Source: CAXGTL01 sp964012725 (GTDB lineage Archaea; Nanobdellota; Nanobdellia; Woesearchaeales; CAXGTL01). From it: DNA of 14,966 nucleotides. The DNA is taken from assembly GCA_964012725.1 (NCBI GenBank), contig CAXGTL010000026.1:1-14966 (forward strand), in the 5' to 3' direction. Position numbers and translations under genes: made by a program. The stretch's first letter is position 1. Every line of letters starts with the position of its first letter. The notes under the pieces were generated by a model that had not been told where the DNA came from, did not search any database, and saw only the letters and a list, made by a program, of their open reading frames with translations. Shown here one piece after another: positions 6,243 through 13,317 of this stretch.

Positions 6243-6872
6243 TTATTTTCTTTTTTTTCTAATAACTACTTTTCTTCTTCTTGATCTTTTATCTTTTCCT
6301 GATTTATCATAAGCTTTAGCTTTCTTAGCATTTTCAGCAGCTTTTTCTGGTGATATTTCTTTAATAATACGTTCAACGTGATTTGAATCTGATAATTTAG
6401 AAGATTGTGAAAATGTAATCATATCTTCCTCTTTTTTACTTACTAAATAAGAAGGTGATGTGATTTTTTTACCAGAAACTATAATATGATAATGTGTAAT
6501 GAATTGTCTTGCTTGTTTCATTGATTTTGATAATTTTTTTCTAAATACTATTGTTTGAAGTCTTCTTTCTAATAAATCATTAATTGAAATACTTAAAACA
6601 TTACTTAATTGAGAACCTGGTTTTAGTAATCCTAAACTAGTAAGCTTATTTAATAGTTGTTCTTTTTCAATTTCACCTTGTTTAGTTCTACTAGTAATTA
6701 ATTTTTTAGATTGAGAAAAGTATTTTCTTAATAATGAATGAGCTTTATATATTTCTTTTTTATTTTTTAATTGATATTCTCTAACTAATTCTTTTTCTAC
6801 TTCAATTCTTTCTTTATTCCAAGGTGTTACTGGATTTGAATATTTTTTTCTATGTTTTTTTGGATCTCCCAT
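6243..6872 (-). CDS. rpsD: 30S ribosomal protein uS4
   Basis: Early-binding 16S rRNA assembly protein. MGDPKKHRKKYSNPVTPW is the archaeal uS4 start, and an S4 RNA-binding domain (about 102-152: LLERRLQTIVFRKKL, then ARQFITHYHIIVSGKKITSPSY) is clear. At 209 residues it is longer than many archaeal uS4 proteins (about 170-190), because of an Ala/Lys-rich then Arg/Lys-rich tail (about 175-209). In bacteria uS4 represses its own operon; whether that holds here is unknown, but the structured leader upstream of rpsM makes it worth asking. It starts two nt after the rpsM stop, with AAGGT about eight nt upstream. Confidence 0.96.
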   Translation of the reverse strand: MGDPKKHRKKYSNPVTPWNKERIEVEKELVREYQLKNKKEIYKAHSLLRKYFSQSKKLITSRTKQGEIEKEQLLNKLTSLGLLKPGSQLSNVLSISINDLLERRLQTIVFRKKLSKSMKQARQFITHYHIIVSGKKITSPSYLVSKKEEDMITFSQSSKLSDSNHVERIIKEISPEKAAENAKKAKAYDKSGKDKRSRRRKVVIRKKRK

Positions 6873-6874
6873 TT

Positions 6875-7351
6875 TTATTTACCTTTTTTACCTTTTGATT
6901 TTTTAACACCTAAACCTTTTCCTTTATTTCTTCTAAAATTTGATCTTGTGCATTGTCCCCTTACTGGTAAACCAAACATATGTCTTATTCCTTTATAACA
7001 TTTGATTTTTTTCATCATTTTAATATCATTATCTGTAGTGAAATTTAAGTCAGATGTAAGAAGATGTTTATCTTTAAAGTCTTGTGGATCTTTTTTTCTA
7101 TTTAACATCCATATAGGTATACCAAATTTTTGTGGGTTTCTTATGATACTTGTTAATTTTTCAACATCTGTATCACTTAAATGTCCAATCTTTTTTGATT
7201 TTGATATTTTTGATATAGTACAAACAGCATTAGCAAAACTAGTACCAATACCTTTTATTTTTGTTAAACCAATAAAAAGTGATTTTTTTCCATCTATATC
7301 TGTGTCTACAATTCTTAGTATATGTTGAAATTCTTGTTTTTCTTCTGCCAT
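6875..7351 (-). CDS. rpsM: 30S ribosomal protein uS13
   Basis: Head protein of the small subunit that contacts P-site tRNA and uL5, 158 residues. The helix-turn region around KIKGIGTSFANAVC (31-44) and the diagnostic YKGIRHMFGLPVRGQCTR (119-136) are present, followed by a basic Gly/Lys tail. It is first in the conserved rpsM-rpsD-rpsK-rpoD order. A weak AAGGT Shine-Dalgarno-like site lies about seven nt before the ATG. A 223-nt non-coding stretch with hairpins lies upstream (separate entries). Confidence 0.96.
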   Translation of the reverse strand: MAEEKQEFQHILRIVDTDIDGKKSLFIGLTKIKGIGTSFANAVCTISKISKSKKIGHLSDTDVEKLTSIIRNPQKFGIPIWMLNRKKDPQDFKDKHLLTSDLNFTTDNDIKMMKKIKCYKGIRHMFGLPVRGQCTRSNFRRNKGKGLGVKKSKGKKGK

Positions 7352-7395
7352 ATTATATTACCTTTATATTAATAAAACCCAATGGTACAGTAGAA

Positions 7396-7412
7396 TTAAT
7401 CAAATTGATTAA
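7396..7412. promoter_or_regulatory. 17-bp palindrome upstream of rpsM
   Basis: TTAATCAAATTGATTAA is a perfect inverted repeat with 8-bp arms and one central base. It lies about 45 nt before the rpsM ATG, between the leader hairpins and the start codon. It looks like a binding site for a dimeric DNA-binding protein, or a weak RNA hairpin with little loop. Being A/T-rich it could arise by chance, but 8-bp arms with a single-base centre are uncommon. Confidence 0.35.
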
Positions 7413-7431
7413 CCCTATTAACCGCTCTTAT

Positions 7432-7459
7432 GTGCTCAAAAATCACAGATTTTTGGCAC
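7432..7459 (-). other. Leader hairpin A upstream of rpsM
   Basis: Arms GTGC plus CAAAAATC pair with GATTTTTG plus GCAC around a three-base loop (ACA on the plus strand), giving 12 bp with one bulged base at 7436. All pairs are Watson-Crick, so the strand is not fixed by the sequence; minus is assigned because it would lie in the rpsM leader. The 3' arm is not followed by a long T-tract, so a simple terminator for the upstream M42 gene is not favoured. Confidence 0.45.
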
Positions 7460-7493
7460 CCGAAAATGCTCTGCATTTCCTAGGGAACTCGGG
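7459..7493 (-). other. Leader hairpin B upstream of rpsM
   Basis: An outer stem CCCGA/TCGGG (7459-7463 and 7489-7493) and an inner stem AAATGC/GCATTT (7464-7469 and 7473-7478) enclose a three-base loop, with ten unpaired bases on one side that contain the palindrome CCTAGG. It abuts hairpin A and is clearly GC-richer than its surroundings, which suggests a selected RNA or protein-binding structure. Confidence 0.45.
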
Positions 7494-7522
7494 TTGTATT
7501 AGTATATAGGAATTTGTTTCAC

Positions 7523-7530
7523 TTTATAAA
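7523..7530 (-). promoter_or_regulatory. Candidate TATA box for the rpsM operon
   Basis: TTTATAAA is a perfect box A on either strand. On the minus strand transcription would start near 7500, giving an rpsM leader of about 150 nt that carries hairpins B and A and the 17-bp palindrome. A weaker TATA-like stretch at 7363-7377 lies about 20 nt from the ATG and could give a near-leaderless mRNA instead. The two options cannot be separated by sequence. Confidence 0.4.
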
Positions 7531-7574
7531 TATGATGGTTATTTGAGGATATTTGACTTATTTTCTGTTGCTTT

Positions 7575-8639
7575 CTATGCTTTTCCTTTCTCAATTGCCT
7601 TTACAACTAACTTAATTGTGTTTTCCATATCATTTAAATTAATAACTTCATTGTTAGTGTGTATATATCTACATGGAATACCTATGCTAATGCTAGGTAT
7701 ACCTTCTTTTATTAACTGTATTATTGCTGCATCTGTTGCACCTGGTTGTCCTGCATTTGCTGCATCTAGTTGTAATGGAATTTTATTTTCTTTTGCAACT
7801 GTAATAAAGAATTTGTTAAGTTTAGGATCACCTATCATACCTCTACCTCTAACTTGCATATATTCAATGCATGGTCCTTGTCCTAATTTAGTTGTTACTT
7901 CCCATTCTTTGACATATGGACTGTGCGCAGTTCCAACATCTAATGTTATAGAATAGTCTGGATTAACTTTATATGCAGCAGTTTTTGCTCCTTTAAGTCC
8001 AACTTCTTCTTGTGCTGTAAATATTCCATAAACTGTTCCTTTAAATTTTTTAAGATTTTTCATTATTTGTATTAAAGCAACACATCCAGCCCTATCATCA
8101 AAACTTTTTGCTGAAACATTATTACCTATCAATTCTCTAAAATTATTTTCAATAGTAATCATATCACTTATTTTTATACCTAACTTTTTTACTTCTTCTT
8201 TTGATGAAGCACCAACATCTATGAACAATTCTTGCCATTTTGGAACCTTTTTTCTTTCTTCTTCATCCATTATCCAATGATCTTTACAATGGATTGCACC
8301 TTTAAACTTTTTATTCTTTGTATCAATTATTACATTTTGGTTAATTAAATCTTGGTCCCAGAAACCACCAACTGGTATAAATCTTATATAACCTTTATCA
8401 TCAATATGTTTAACTATGAATCCTATTTCATCCATATGAGCACATATCATGTAAACTGGTGAACCTTTACCTTTTTTTGTGATAAGGCTACCCATATTAC
8501 CAATTTCCATACTATCAACATGACCTTTAAGTTCTTCTTTGATAGTTGGTATGATTCTTTTTTCATAACTAGATATTGCACCGATGTCTGTTAGTTTTTT
8601 TAGTAATTGTTTTGTGTCTTGTTTTGTATTTTTTGCCAT
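7575..8639 (-). CDS. M42-family (TET-like) metallo-aminopeptidase
   Basis: Cytosolic peptidase of family M42 (the TET aminopeptidase/FrvX/YsdC group), which removes N-terminal residues from peptides, usually as a large dodecamer. The 354 residues have all dinuclear-metal and catalytic residues of the family: H68 and D70 (CAHMDEIG), D182 (SFDDRAG), E211/E212 (AQEEVG), D234 (LDVG) and H327 (RYIHTNNE). GATDAA at 300-305 is also conserved. The exact substrate preference cannot be read from sequence. It starts at an ATG seven nt after a strong GGAGG and has its own promoter region divergent from pheS. It may help recycle the peptides made by the proteasome. Confidence 0.92.
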   Translation of the reverse strand: MAKNTKQDTKQLLKKLTDIGAISSYEKRIIPTIKEELKGHVDSMEIGNMGSLITKKGKGSPVYMICAHMDEIGFIVKHIDDKGYIRFIPVGGFWDQDLINQNVIIDTKNKKFKGAIHCKDHWIMDEEERKKVPKWQELFIDVGASSKEEVKKLGIKISDMITIENNFRELIGNNVSAKSFDDRAGCVALIQIMKNLKKFKGTVYGIFTAQEEVGLKGAKTAAYKVNPDYSITLDVGTAHSPYVKEWEVTTKLGQGPCIEYMQVRGRGMIGDPKLNKFFITVAKENKIPLQLDAANAGQPGATDAAIIQLIKEGIPSISIGIPCRYIHTNNEVINLNDMENTIKLVVKAIEKGKA

Positions 8640-8645
8640 TATTAT

Positions 8646-8687
8646 TCCTCCTTATAAGTTATAGAAATCTATATAAATTAATAAAGG
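8646..8687 (-). promoter_or_regulatory. Shine-Dalgarno and TATA region of the M42 gene
   Basis: On the minus strand AAGGAGGA (8646-8653) places GGAGG seven nt before the ATG, one of the best Shine-Dalgarno sites in the window. Upstream, TTTATATA (8671-8678) and CCTTTATTA (8679-8687) are TATA-like at a distance that gives a short leader containing the Shine-Dalgarno site. The gene therefore uses a leadered mRNA, unlike its leaderless divergent neighbour pheS. Confidence 0.5.
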
Positions 8688-8726
8688 TTTCTGAAATATG
8701 ATTAATCTAGCTTCTAAATCTAAAAC

Positions 8727-8734
8727 TTTATAAA
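8727..8734 (+). promoter_or_regulatory. pheS TATA box
   Basis: TTTATAAA is centred about 28 nt before the pheS ATG, with no Shine-Dalgarno sequence between them. This is the expected geometry for a leaderless archaeal mRNA starting at or next to the ATG. Confidence 0.6.
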
Positions 8735-8738
8735 TAAC

Positions 8739-8766
8739 ATATCCATATATATCCTAATATGGATAT
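8739..8766 (+). promoter_or_regulatory. Inverted repeat spanning the pheS start codon
   Basis: ATATCCATAT and ATATGGATAT are perfect 10-bp arms with an 8-bp spacer. The right arm contains the pheS ATG and the left arm lies just downstream of the TATA box. If the mRNA is leaderless this would be a DNA operator; with a short leader it could be an RNA hairpin over the start codon. The A/T-rich repeat could also be accidental. Confidence 0.35.
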
Positions 8767-10291
8767 AAAAAAGCTGGTTAGAACATTATCTCCCTTAGAA
8801 AGGAGAATATTGCCTTTTTTAAAGGATTTTTCTAATTATGACGATATTATAGAAGCGTCTGGAATGAAGGATGTAGAAGTAATGAGAGCCTTACAATGGT
8901 TATCTAATAAGAAAATTCTGAAAATAGATGAACAAGTTAAAGAATTAGTTGATTTGGATAAAAATGGAGTTTTATATTTTAAACAAGGTTTGCCTGAAAA
9001 AAGGTTTTTATTAGCAATCAAAGATGGACATTTATCAACATTGGGTTTAATGAAAAAAGCTGAATTATCAAAAGAAGAATTTAATGTTTGTATTGGTTTG
9101 TTAAGAAAAAAAGTTGCAATTGATATTCAAAAGTCAGACAAAGCTTTAATGATAAAAATTCTTGACAATGGTAAAAAAATAATACAAAAACAATCATTAG
9201 AAGAACAATTTTTGAATAATAAATTTCCAATTGAAATCAAATCATTAAAACCTGAAGAAAAATTTGCATTTACTGAACTTAAGAAAAGAAAAAATATTAT
9301 TAAAACTGAAACAAAAAAAATTAAAACTATTCATTTAACAGATACAGGAAAAAAATTAAGTAAATTAAGATTAAATAAAGATGTAATAGAAAGATTAACT
9401 ACTGAAGTTATAAAAACTGGTAGTTGGAAGAAAAAAGAATTCAGAGAGTATGATGTTGAAATAAATGTTCCTAAGATTGATGGTGGAAAAAGACATTTTG
9501 TTAAACAATCTATAGAATATGCAAAAGGTATTTGGAAAGATTTAGGGTTTAAAGAAATGGATGGTCCATTACTTAATACTTCTTTTTGGAATTTTGATGC
9601 TTTATTTACTGCACAAGATCATCCTGTACGTGATCTACAAGATACTTTTTATATTAAAGATCCTAAAAAAGGTTCTCTTCCATCTAAAAAATTAGTTGCG
9701 GATGTTAAGAAAGTTCATGAAAAAGGTACTAAAGGAAGTACTGGTTGGAAATATAAATGGGATCCTGAAGAAGCAAAGAAAAATGTAATGAGAACTCATA
9801 CAACTGTTTTAAGTTCAAAAACAATTGCTAATTTAAAAAAAGAAGATTTACCTGCTAAATTCTTTGCAATTGGTAGATGTTTTAGAAATGAAGCAGTTGA
9901 TTGGTGTCATTTATTTGAATTTAATCAAACAGAAGGTATAGTTATAGATCCAAATGCTAATTTTAGAAACTTACTTGGTTATTTAAAACAATTTTTTAAA
10001 AAAATGGGTTATCCAAAAGCTCGGTTTAGGCCAGCACATTTTCCTTATACAGAACCTTCTGTTGAAGTAGATGTATATCATCCTGTACACAAAAAATGGA
10101 TTGAACTTGGTGGAGCAGGTATGTTTAGGCCAGAAGTTGTTGAACCATTACTTGGTTTTCCATGCCCTGTACTAGCATGGGGTCCTGGATTTGATAGAAT
10201 CATGATGGAATTTTATAAATTAAAAGATTTAAGAGATTTATATAAAAACGATCTCAAACAATTAAGAAATATGAAAATGTGGATGAAATAA
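8759..10291 (+). CDS. pheS: Phenylalanyl-tRNA synthetase alpha subunit
   Basis: Catalytic subunit of the archaeal/eukaryotic-type PheRS, which charges tRNA-Phe as an alpha2-beta2 enzyme. The 510 residues begin with winged-helix DNA/tRNA-binding-like domains (about 1-200, starting LSPLERRILPFL), followed by the class II core. Motif 2 is seen at RTHTT (345-349) and CFRNEAVD (374-381), the Phe-pocket region at AHFPYTEPSVEV (426-437), and motif 3 at GAGMFRPE and GPGFDRIMM (475-483). Length and domain order are normal for this type. pheT follows after three bases, so the two are co-transcribed from the TATA box near 8731. Confidence 0.96.
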   Translation: MDIKKLVRTLSPLERRILPFLKDFSNYDDIIEASGMKDVEVMRALQWLSNKKILKIDEQVKELVDLDKNGVLYFKQGLPEKRFLLAIKDGHLSTLGLMKKAELSKEEFNVCIGLLRKKVAIDIQKSDKALMIKILDNGKKIIQKQSLEEQFLNNKFPIEIKSLKPEEKFAFTELKKRKNIIKTETKKIKTIHLTDTGKKLSKLRLNKDVIERLTTEVIKTGSWKKKEFREYDVEINVPKIDGGKRHFVKQSIEYAKGIWKDLGFKEMDGPLLNTSFWNFDALFTAQDHPVRDLQDTFYIKDPKKGSLPSKKLVADVKKVHEKGTKGSTGWKYKWDPEEAKKNVMRTHTTVLSSKTIANLKKEDLPAKFFAIGRCFRNEAVDWCHLFEFNQTEGIVIDPNANFRNLLGYLKQFFKKMGYPKARFRPAHFPYTEPSVEVDVYHPVHKKWIELGGAGMFRPEVVEPLLGFPCPVLAWGPGFDRIMMEFYKLKDLRDLYKNDLKQLRNMKMWMK

Positions 10292-10294
10292 AAA

Positions 10295-11944
10295 ATGCCA
10301 ACTATAACAATAAACAGAAAAGAATTTGATAAGTTAATGGGAAAGGCTTTCTCAGATGAAAAACTATCAGATAGAATTAGTATGCTTGGAACTGATCTAG
10401 AAAAACTTAATAAAAACGAAATTGTAGTTGAAATATTTCCTAATAGGCCAGACTTGTTAAGTGTTCAAGGTTTTACAAGAGCTTTAAAGAGTTTTATGGG
10501 TATTACAAAAGGGTTATCTAAGTTTCATGTAACAAAATCTAATGATAAAGTTATAATTGATAAAAGTGTAAATAAAATTAGACCTTATACAGTATGTGCT
10601 GTTGTTAAAGAACTTAAGTTTGATAATCAAAAAATAAAAGATATAATACAAATACAAGAAAAACTTCATACTACATATGGGAGAAATAGAAAAAAGGCAG
10701 CAATCGGTGTTTATCCACTTGAAAAAATTAAATTTCCAATTACATATTTAGCTAAAAGTCCTAAAGATATTAAATTTAGGCCTTTAGAGTTTCCAAAAGA
10801 AATAACAGGTTTACAAATGTTATCTCAACATCCTGCTGGACGTGAATATGGACATTTATTAGAAGGAAAAGATATGTTTCCTATATTTGTTGATGCAAAT
10901 AATAATGTTTTGTCAATGCCACCAATTATTAATTCACATTTAACTGGAAAAATATCTGAAAAAACAAAAGATGTTTTTGTAGAATGTAGTGGTTTTGATT
11001 TAGATACATTAGAATTATGTTTGAACATGATAGTTACTGCATTAAGTGACATGGGTGGAAAAATTTATTCTACTAAATTACAATACAATAATAAAACAAT
11101 TATTACACCAAACCTTGAACCAAAGAAATGGAAAATTAATCTTGATTTTATTAATAAATGGTTAGGTTTAGAATTAAAAGATAAAGATTTTAAGAAATAT
11201 TTAGAAAAAATGGGCTTTGGTTATCAAAACAAAACTGTTCTAGTACCTGCATATCGTTCTGATATAATGCATGAAGTAGATTTTGCAGAAGATATTGCAA
11301 TTGCATATGGTTATGAAAATTTTAATGAAGAAATACCTAATGTAAGCACAATAGGAGAAGAAGATTCTTTTGAAATATTTAAAAGAAAGATTTCTGAGGT
11401 ATTAGTTGGTTTAGGTTTACTTGAACTTAATAGTTATAATTTGACTAGTAAAGATATACAAAATAAATTTATGAATGTTAAATTTGATTTAGTTGAAATG
11501 GAAAGTGCAGTTTCAACTGAGTTTAATGTTTTACGTTCATGGATGATTCCTGGTTTACTTAATGTTTTAAAAAATAATAAACATCATGAATATCCTCAAA
11601 GAATATTTGATGTTGGAATTGTATTTAAAAAAGATAAAAAAAGTGAAACTGGTGTTAAAGAAATGGTTAGGTTGGCTGTTGGTTTATGTGAGGATAAAGC
11701 TGATTTTACTAAAATAAAGCAAGCATTTGATTATTTAATGAGAATGTTAGATGTTAAGTATGAAATGAAGGATACTGATCATAAATCATTTATATCTGGA
11801 CGTGTTGCTCGTGTTAGTGTTAAAGGAAAAGATGTTGCTTATATTGGAGAAATGCATCCTGAAGTTTTAACAGCATTTGACTTAGACACTCCAGTTGCTG
11901 CCTTTGAGCTAAACCTTTCTGATTTATTTGGATTATTGAAATAA
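10295..11944 (+). CDS. pheT: Phenylalanyl-tRNA synthetase beta subunit (archaeal type)
   Basis: Beta subunit of PheRS, 549 residues, the shorter archaeal/eukaryotic form that lacks the bacterial tRNA-binding OB and C-terminal anticodon-binding domains. The N-terminal domain includes VEIFPNRPDLLSVQGFTRAL (45-64). A B3/B4 editing-type region with PAGREYGHLL and MPPIINSHLTGKI lies near 180-225. A B5 domain is near 275-345 (INKWLGL, VPAYRSDIMHEVDFAEDIAIAYGYE). A catalytic-like module is near 360-549. It is intact, so the following endonuclease gene is not an intein or intron product within it. A T-tract after the stop probably ends the transcript. Confidence 0.95.
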   Translation: MPTITINRKEFDKLMGKAFSDEKLSDRISMLGTDLEKLNKNEIVVEIFPNRPDLLSVQGFTRALKSFMGITKGLSKFHVTKSNDKVIIDKSVNKIRPYTVCAVVKELKFDNQKIKDIIQIQEKLHTTYGRNRKKAAIGVYPLEKIKFPITYLAKSPKDIKFRPLEFPKEITGLQMLSQHPAGREYGHLLEGKDMFPIFVDANNNVLSMPPIINSHLTGKISEKTKDVFVECSGFDLDTLELCLNMIVTALSDMGGKIYSTKLQYNNKTIITPNLEPKKWKINLDFINKWLGLELKDKDFKKYLEKMGFGYQNKTVLVPAYRSDIMHEVDFAEDIAIAYGYENFNEEIPNVSTIGEEDSFEIFKRKISEVLVGLGLLELNSYNLTSKDIQNKFMNVKFDLVEMESAVSTEFNVLRSWMIPGLLNVLKNNKHHEYPQRIFDVGIVFKKDKKSETGVKEMVRLAVGLCEDKADFTKIKQAFDYLMRMLDVKYEMKDTDHKSFISGRVARVSVKGKDVAYIGEMHPEVLTAFDLDTPVAAFELNLSDLFGLLK

Positions 11945-11945
11945 A

Positions 11946-11958
11946 TTTTTTATTTTTT
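11946..11958 (+). terminator. T-tract terminator after pheT
   Basis: Thirteen bases, T6-A-T6, begin two bases after the pheT stop codon. Archaeal polymerases stop at such T-runs without needing a hairpin. No other terminator-like sequence lies in the 161-bp gap before the endonuclease gene. Confidence 0.6.
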
Positions 11959-12074
11959 ACTACTAAATAACCCTTACAAAGCTATATAAATTCCTAAATA
12001 TACATTTTAAATGATTACAGTTGTTTGAACTTTCAAATTAAAATTTAGATTAAAAATCTTAAATCTTTTACAAA

Positions 12075-12099
12075 GTTTAAACTAATTCACAAATTGTGA
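12075..12099 (+). promoter_or_regulatory. Endonuclease gene promoter with operator-like repeat
   Basis: A TATA-like GTTTAAAC (12075-12082) is centred about 27 nt before the ATG, as for leaderless genes. Between it and the ATG lies the perfect inverted repeat TCACAAATTGTGA (12087-12099), with 6-bp arms and one central base. A protein bound there would block initiation. Further upstream, TTTGAA/TTCAAA at 12024-12037 is another short inverted repeat. Autorepression by the encoded protein is an inference. Confidence 0.4.
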
Positions 12100-12105
12100 T
12101 TTAAA

Positions 12106-13284
12106 ATGATAAATAAAATTCATATTTGGAATTTACCTTTAGATAAGGTATATATTAAGTTAAATAAAGTAAGAAAAGAATTAATAAATGAATCAATCAA
12201 GGAATCTGATAAAATTATCTCAGGTAAATTTAGAAGAAAAGCAGGTAAACTTATAAAATTCTTGAATAATAAATCAATTAAATATAATACTAAACAAATA
12301 AAAAGTGATAGAATTATATTCCATTGGAAAAAAGGGGATTGTTTTATTCCTTTATGGGCTATAACAGAAATGTCAAAGTTAGCAAAATGCTTTCCCATAG
12401 GCAAGATTGAAAAGGCAATAATCTTTTATAAAGCCAAATCAGGAAGTTATATTGTTAAGTCTAAATTTCCTTTAGAAATTAACCCTGAAATGGTTGCTTT
12501 GTATTTTCACCTTTTTGGGGATGGATCTTTTTCTGAGAAGAATTCAACAGCAGTATATTCCCAATTAGATAAAAAAACTAGAAATAATTTTATTAAAAAA
12601 TTAGAGTGTGCTTTTGGCAAATTTAATTCAAGCAAAATCAAAGGCTCAAAATATAGTTTTGTTTTTCCAAGTATATTTGCAAATATATTAAAACACACAT
12701 TTAATGTAAATACTTTTTTATCAGATAGAGGAAGAATTCCCAAAAAGATAAAAGAATTACCAAATATTTTAAAATTTTCAGGTGTAATTGCTTTCCTTAT
12801 AGATGAAGGTTATATAGGAGATAATATAACCTTTTCATCAAGTAATAAATTGTTTTTAAAGGATTTTGGAGAATTATTGTTAAGTATTGGATTTGACTCA
12901 AAAATTAGTAATAACATTTTAACATTAAAAAATAATGATATTCCTAAATTTTATGAAAATTACTTAAAGTTAATTTCAATATCTCCTTATTGTAATTTAA
13001 CATTTAAGGAAGATAGACTAAAATTACTTTATAATGTGAATAAAAGAAGTAGGGGCCATAATTTTACTAAAGAGATAATTAAAAATTATCAAAATAAAAT
13101 ATTACAATTATTAGAATATAATAAATTAAAAACAAATGATATTAGATTAGCTTTATTTAATGAATATAATATCACTATTTCTTATACAACACTAAGAAGG
13201 CTACTTAGATCTTTAGAAAGAGAAAAGCTTATAAAAAAAAGAAACATAATTAAGTCTAAATATGAATGGTTTTGCATTTATTAA
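12106..13284 (+). CDS. Stand-alone LAGLIDADG homing-endonuclease-like protein
   Basis: 392 residues with two LAGLIDADG-type helices: ALYFHLFGDGS (131-141) and VIAFLIDEGYI (227-237). Each ends in an acidic residue (D139, D233) in the catalytic position, so a monomeric two-motif nuclease could be active. Residues 1-125 are Lys/Ile-rich with no domain I recognise. Residues about 328-385 (ILQLLEYNKLKTNDIRLALFNEY, then TTLRRLLRSLEREKLI) look like a winged-helix DNA-binding tail. The gene sits alone between pheT and ppa, not inside an intron or intein in this window. Its promoter has an operator-like repeat. It is even richer in Lys, Ile and Asn than its neighbours, consistent with a mobile gene. 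WhiA-like transcription regulators also carry a LAGLIDADG fold, so a purely regulatory role is possible. The target site is not known. Confidence 0.7.
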   Translation: MINKIHIWNLPLDKVYIKLNKVRKELINESIKESDKIISGKFRRKAGKLIKFLNNKSIKYNTKQIKSDRIIFHWKKGDCFIPLWAITEMSKLAKCFPIGKIEKAIIFYKAKSGSYIVKSKFPLEINPEMVALYFHLFGDGSFSEKNSTAVYSQLDKKTRNNFIKKLECAFGKFNSSKIKGSKYSFVFPSIFANILKHTFNVNTFLSDRGRIPKKIKELPNILKFSGVIAFLIDEGYIGDNITFSSSNKLFLKDFGELLLSIGFDSKISNNILTLKNNDIPKFYENYLKLISISPYCNLTFKEDRLKLLYNVNKRSRGHNFTKEIIKNYQNKILQLLEYNKLKTNDIRLALFNEYNITISYTTLRRLLRSLEREKLIKKRNIIKSKYEWFCIY

Positions 13285-13304
13285 TGTAATAGGAACCATA
13301 AAAA

Positions 13305-13310
13305 AGAGGT
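13305..13310 (+). promoter_or_regulatory. Shine-Dalgarno site that fixes the ppa start
   Basis: AGAGGT ends seven nt before the GTG at 13318. The ATG at 13316 overlaps this GTG but is out of frame with the pyrophosphatase, so the GTG is the start. The presence of a Shine-Dalgarno sequence means the mRNA has a leader, perhaps the endonuclease transcript. Confidence 0.55.
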
Positions 13311-13317
13311 AAATAAT

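Noticed and set aside
7002..7509. Plus-strand open frames over rpsM and its leader
   Set aside because: Phe/Ile/Leu-rich shadow frames of the basic ribosomal protein on the other strand, with no recognisable domain. The same holds for the other frames opposite or within the r-protein, pheS, pheT, endonuclease and M29 genes.
7352..7574. tRNA gene or small ORF upstream of rpsM
   Set aside because: No acceptor/T-arm pattern on either strand; the short frames are A/T-rich, lack ribosome-binding sites and run through the hairpins.
12047..12059. Inverted repeat AGATT/AATCT before the endonuclease gene
   Set aside because: Five-bp A/T-rich arms in low-complexity sequence are expected by chance and it has no special position.
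12106..13284. Endonuclease gene as an intein or intron product of pheT or ppa
   Set aside because: Both neighbours are complete with normal termini and there are no splice-junction residues or split reading frames.
13285..13317. Fluoride riboswitch upstream of ppa
   Set aside because: The gap is only 33 nt and shows none of the conserved stems or the pseudoknot loop of that class.
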